From: Pseudomonadota bacterium
GTDB lineage: Bacteria; Pseudomonadota; Alphaproteobacteria; Sphingomonadales; Sphingomonadaceae
DNA: 16,113 nt
Direction: 5' to 3'
Assembly (NCBI GenBank): GCA_029781465.1
Contig: JAKOWQ010000267.1
Coordinates: forward strand, 1 to 16,113
Positions 14,125-16,113 of the stretch are shown piece after piece. Numbering within the stretch: the stretch's first letter is position 1; each line of letters starts with the position of its first letter. The position numbers and the translations under genes are program-made. Under the pieces are notes generated by a model that was given only the letters and a program-made list of their open reading frames with translations, had not been told where the DNA came from and did not search any database.

Positions 14125-14607
14125 ATGGCCCGTCCCACCCACGCCCAGTTCGACAAGAAGAAAGTGGTCGCCGAAAACCGGCGGGCGCGGTTCGATTACC
14201 ATATCGACGAGACGCTTGAGACCGGGATCGCGCTGACCGGGACCGAGGTGAAGAGTCTGCGTTTTGGCGAAGGATCGATCGGCGAGTCCTATGCCGAGGT
14301 CAAGAATGGTGAGGTCTGGCTGGTCAATTCCAACGTTCCCGAATTCAGCCACGGCAACCGCTTCAACCATGAACCCAAGCGGCCCCGCAAGCTGCTGCTC
14401 CACCGCCGCGAGGTCGATCGGCTGCAGGGTGCGGTTGAGCGCAAGGGGATGACGCTGGTGCCGCTTTCGGTCTATTTCAACAGCCGCGGCCGGGCCAAGG
14501 TCGAGCTGGCCCTGGCCAAGGGCAAGAACGTTGCGGACAAGCGCGCGACGATCAAGGAACGCGACTGGAAGCGGGATCAGCAGCGGATTATGCGGGACTA
14601 CAAATGA
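14125..14607 (+). CDS. smpB: SsrA-binding protein SmpB
   Basis: The 160-residue protein binds tmRNA and brings it to stalled ribosomes for trans-translation. The sequence follows the family from end to end. ENRRARFDY starts the barrel at about residue 17, GTEVKSLRFGEGSI is the RNA-binding strand region, and LVPLSVYFNSRGRAKVELALAKGK is near the end. The C-terminal tail, rich in Lys, Arg and Asp, holds KRATIKERDWKRDQQRIMRDYK-like residues that fold in the mRNA channel. The start is fixed by family length and by MARPTHAQF. It has no Shine-Dalgarno; the upstream 40 bases are nearly all C and T, and an out-of-frame ATG lies at 14112-14114. The stop overlaps the next start as ATGA (14604-14607), so smpB heads a coupled three-gene unit. 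Confidence 0.97.
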   Translation: MARPTHAQFDKKKVVAENRRARFDYHIDETLETGIALTGTEVKSLRFGEGSIGESYAEVKNGEVWLVNSNVPEFSHGNRFNHEPKRPRKLLLHRREVDRLQGAVERKGMTLVPLSVYFNSRGRAKVELALAKGKNVADKRATIKERDWKRDQQRIMRDYK

Positions 14608-15176
14608 GCACCTTCGCATCCCGCACCGTCAACTGGTTCAAGGGCCATGTGCCGACCCGCGAAGAGCTGGAACGCAACCGCTGGATCAAGCCTTTTGCCA
14701 AGCACGTCCTGCGCAGCGACCTGTGGCGCTTCAATCGCCGTTCGGTGCCGCGCGGCATGGCGCTTGGGTTGTTCGTCGGGATCATGATCCCGCTGGCCCA
14801 TTTCATCACCGCCACCCTGCTGGCGGTGTTTGTGCGCGCCAATATCCCGGTCGCACTGGCGGCAACCTTCATCGGCTTTCCGGCCTTTCTTCCGGTTATC
14901 GTCTACGCTGCCGACCGGGTCGGTAATTTCCTGCTCAGGGTCGATGCGATGACCGTGGTCGCCCCGGTCAGCCAGACCATGCAGGCAACCGAGACCGACC
15001 ATCTGCTCGCGATCCTCACCCAGAAGGGGCCGACCGTGGCTTTCGGCATGTTCGTGATCGCGACGGTGTTTGCGGCGGTGGGCTATCTGTTCACCTCGTT
15101 CGGCTGGCGCTGGTGGATTGGGCGCAAGCGTGCGCAGCGGCTGGCCGAAGCGCGGATGCGGGAACCGGCGGGATGA
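14604..15176 (+). CDS. DUF2062 family membrane protein
   Basis: The 190-residue protein has a basic, soluble N-terminus (about 1-48, with the family-like block RWIKPFAKHVLRSDLW). A Gly-rich hydrophobic core follows: RGMALGLFVGIMIP at 50-63, continuing to about residue 76, then a second span about 80-103. A third span lies near 145-166, followed by a basic tail (RKRAQRLAEARMR). This matches DUF2062, found in small inner-membrane proteins; the molecular function is unknown. The start overlaps the smpB stop as ATGA, and the stop overlaps the start of the sensor-kinase gene in the same way (15173-15176). Translation is thus probably coupled along all three. No other start with a better ribosome site is seen. 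Confidence 0.87.
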   Translation: MSTFASRTVNWFKGHVPTREELERNRWIKPFAKHVLRSDLWRFNRRSVPRGMALGLFVGIMIPLAHFITATLLAVFVRANIPVALAATFIGFPAFLPVIVYAADRVGNFLLRVDAMTVVAPVSQTMQATETDHLLAILTQKGPTVAFGMFVIATVFAAVGYLFTSFGWRWWIGRKRAQRLAEARMREPAG

Positions 15177-16113
15177 AGGCAGCGGCCGCTCCCGCGCGCG
15201 CCGCTCCGCTCGAGCGCCTGGCGCTTGGCCTTGCCGCGCTGGCGAGCGGAGCGATCGTCTGGGCCGCGAGTGGGCAGTTGTTGGTGGTGGCGGGCTTCGC
15301 GGCTGGCCTGATCGCCCTGGGCGCGCTGGCCTGGATGCTTGGACGTCCGCGCGCCGTCGCCGCCGAGCCGGGCTATGCCATGCCCGACTGGTCAGTGACG
15401 GTAACCGCGATCGACCGCGCCGATGCGGCAGTGGCGATCACCGACCGCGCCGGTCGGCTAGTCTGCGCCAATCCGCGCTACGAGGAGTGGTTCGGCGCGG
15501 GCCATGCCCCGCCGCGCCTTGCCGCGGACAACGCCTCGCTCGAACGCCTGGCCAAGGCTGGCCGGTCGGCCTGGCGCGATGGCAAGGGCAGTGCCGATCT
15601 GATCGAGAGTCCGACCGGGCGGTGGAAGGCCAGCGCGCTGCGTTCGGGCCGGGGCGACGACTATCTGGTCTGGACCTTCGCCCCGCTGTCTTCGCCCGAT
15701 CCGGTGGCCGAACTAGTCCCGCACCTTGATGGCAAGATGGGACGGGCGCTGGCCCAAGCGGGGTTCAGCCTGGCGATCGTCGATCCCGATGGCACGGTGC
15801 GCGCGGCGAGCGCCGGTTTCGCCCAGCGCGCCACTGGCGACGCAAACGCCCAGCTGATCGGCCAGCCCTTCGTCGCGCTGCTGCGCCAGGACGAGGGGGA
15901 TCGCATCACCTGGGCCCGCGATGGCAAGAAGGGCGCGCCGCTTTCGCTATTCTACCTGCCGGTGGCCGATCCCGATGCCCCCGGCTCGCCCGACTATGAT
16001 GCCGCACCCTCGCTGATCCTGATCGCCGAGCACGGCGTCGGGCTGGGTGGCGGCGCGGGTGAGACCACCGCCGCCGTGCCCCACCTCGAGGCGCTGATCG
16101 GTCCCCTCCCGCT
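15173..16113 (+). CDS. PAS-containing membrane sensor, probable CckA-like hybrid histidine kinase (N-terminal part)
   Basis: The frame is open from the ATG at 15173-15175 to the window end (313 complete codons), so only the N-terminal part is visible. A short basic N-terminus is followed by two membrane helices (about 16-34 and 36-56). Then come two PAS-like domains: about 80-175 (AVAITDRAGRLVCANPRYEEWF) and about 190-285 (FSLAIVDPDGTVRAASAGFAQR). This layout, two helices then tandem PAS with the catalytic part to follow, fits the alphaproteobacterial cell-cycle kinase CckA. CckA feeds phosphate through ChpT to CtrA. The kinase and receiver domains lie outside the window, so another PAS kinase or a cyclic-di-GMP enzyme cannot be excluded. 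It is coupled to the DUF2062 gene by ATGA. I withhold a gene symbol for that reason. Confidence 0.7.
   Translation, partial: MKAAAAPARAAPLERLALGLAALASGAIVWAASGQLLVVAGFAAGLIALGALAWMLGRPRAVAAEPGYAMPDWSVTVTAIDRADAAVAITDRAGRLVCANPRYEEWFGAGHAPPRLAADNASLERLAKAGRSAWRDGKGSADLIESPTGRWKASALRSGRGDDYLVWTFAPLSSPDPVAELVPHLDGKMGRALAQAGFSLAIVDPDGTVRAASAGFAQRATGDANAQLIGQPFVALLRQDEGDRITWARDGKKGAPLSLFYLPVADPDAPGSPDYDAAPSLILIAEHGVGLGGGAGETTAAVPHLEALIGPLP

Noticed and set aside
1..16113. Search for tRNA, rRNA, CRISPR arrays, insertion sequences, attachment sites and prophage genes
   Set aside because: No cloverleaf-like, direct-repeat array, transposase or integrase sequence was seen. Nearly all bases belong to housekeeping-type genes and the gaps are at most 161 bases.

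Overview
The window reads as ordinary, GC-rich, densely packed chromosomal DNA of an alphaproteobacterium. It is most likely from the Sphingomonadales (Sphingomonas, Novosphingobium or Erythrobacter-like). The clues are the dapA / soluble lytic transglycosylase / smpB neighbourhood, the protein sequences, the exported S9 peptidases, and what looks like the N-terminus of a CckA-type kinase. Sixteen protein genes are supported, two of them cut by the window edges. I see no rRNA or tRNA gene, CRISPR array, insertion sequence, prophage or replication origin. The longest stretch without a gene is 161 bases (8648-8808).

Region 1 (1-5178) is a run of seven genes, all on the minus strand. In transcription order they are an IalB-like exported protein, rlmN, a small exported glycine-zipper protein, a pteridine-reductase-like SDR, a GDT1/UPF0016 cation exporter overlapping the SDR stop by ATGA, a cyclopropane-fatty-acid synthase family methyltransferase, and the start of argG. 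A small hairpin after rlmN (3324-3336) may split the run into two units.

Region 2 (5222-10128) holds a plus-strand GCS2-type carboxylate-amine ligase, a minus-strand exported S9 prolyl-oligopeptidase-family peptidase, and a plus-strand exported amidohydrolase of the Xaa-Pro/Xaa-Arg dipeptidase type. The two exported hydrolases are divergent around a shared 161-base region, and a joint role in peptide breakdown outside the cytoplasm is plausible.

Region 3 (10133-16113) is a cell-envelope and translation-quality block. greB lies four bases behind a soluble lytic transglycosylase gene. dapA is divergent from that transglycosylase. A small convergent membrane-protein gene shares its stop tetranucleotide with dapA. 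Then come smpB, a DUF2062 membrane protein and a PAS-containing membrane sensor, joined by two successive ATGA overlaps.

I did not find an evidently new multi-gene system. The points most worth a second look are the PTR1-like active site of the SDR, the ATGA-coupled smpB-DUF2062-kinase operon with a pyrimidine-only leader, the divergent peptidase pair, and the stand-alone GCS2-type ligase.
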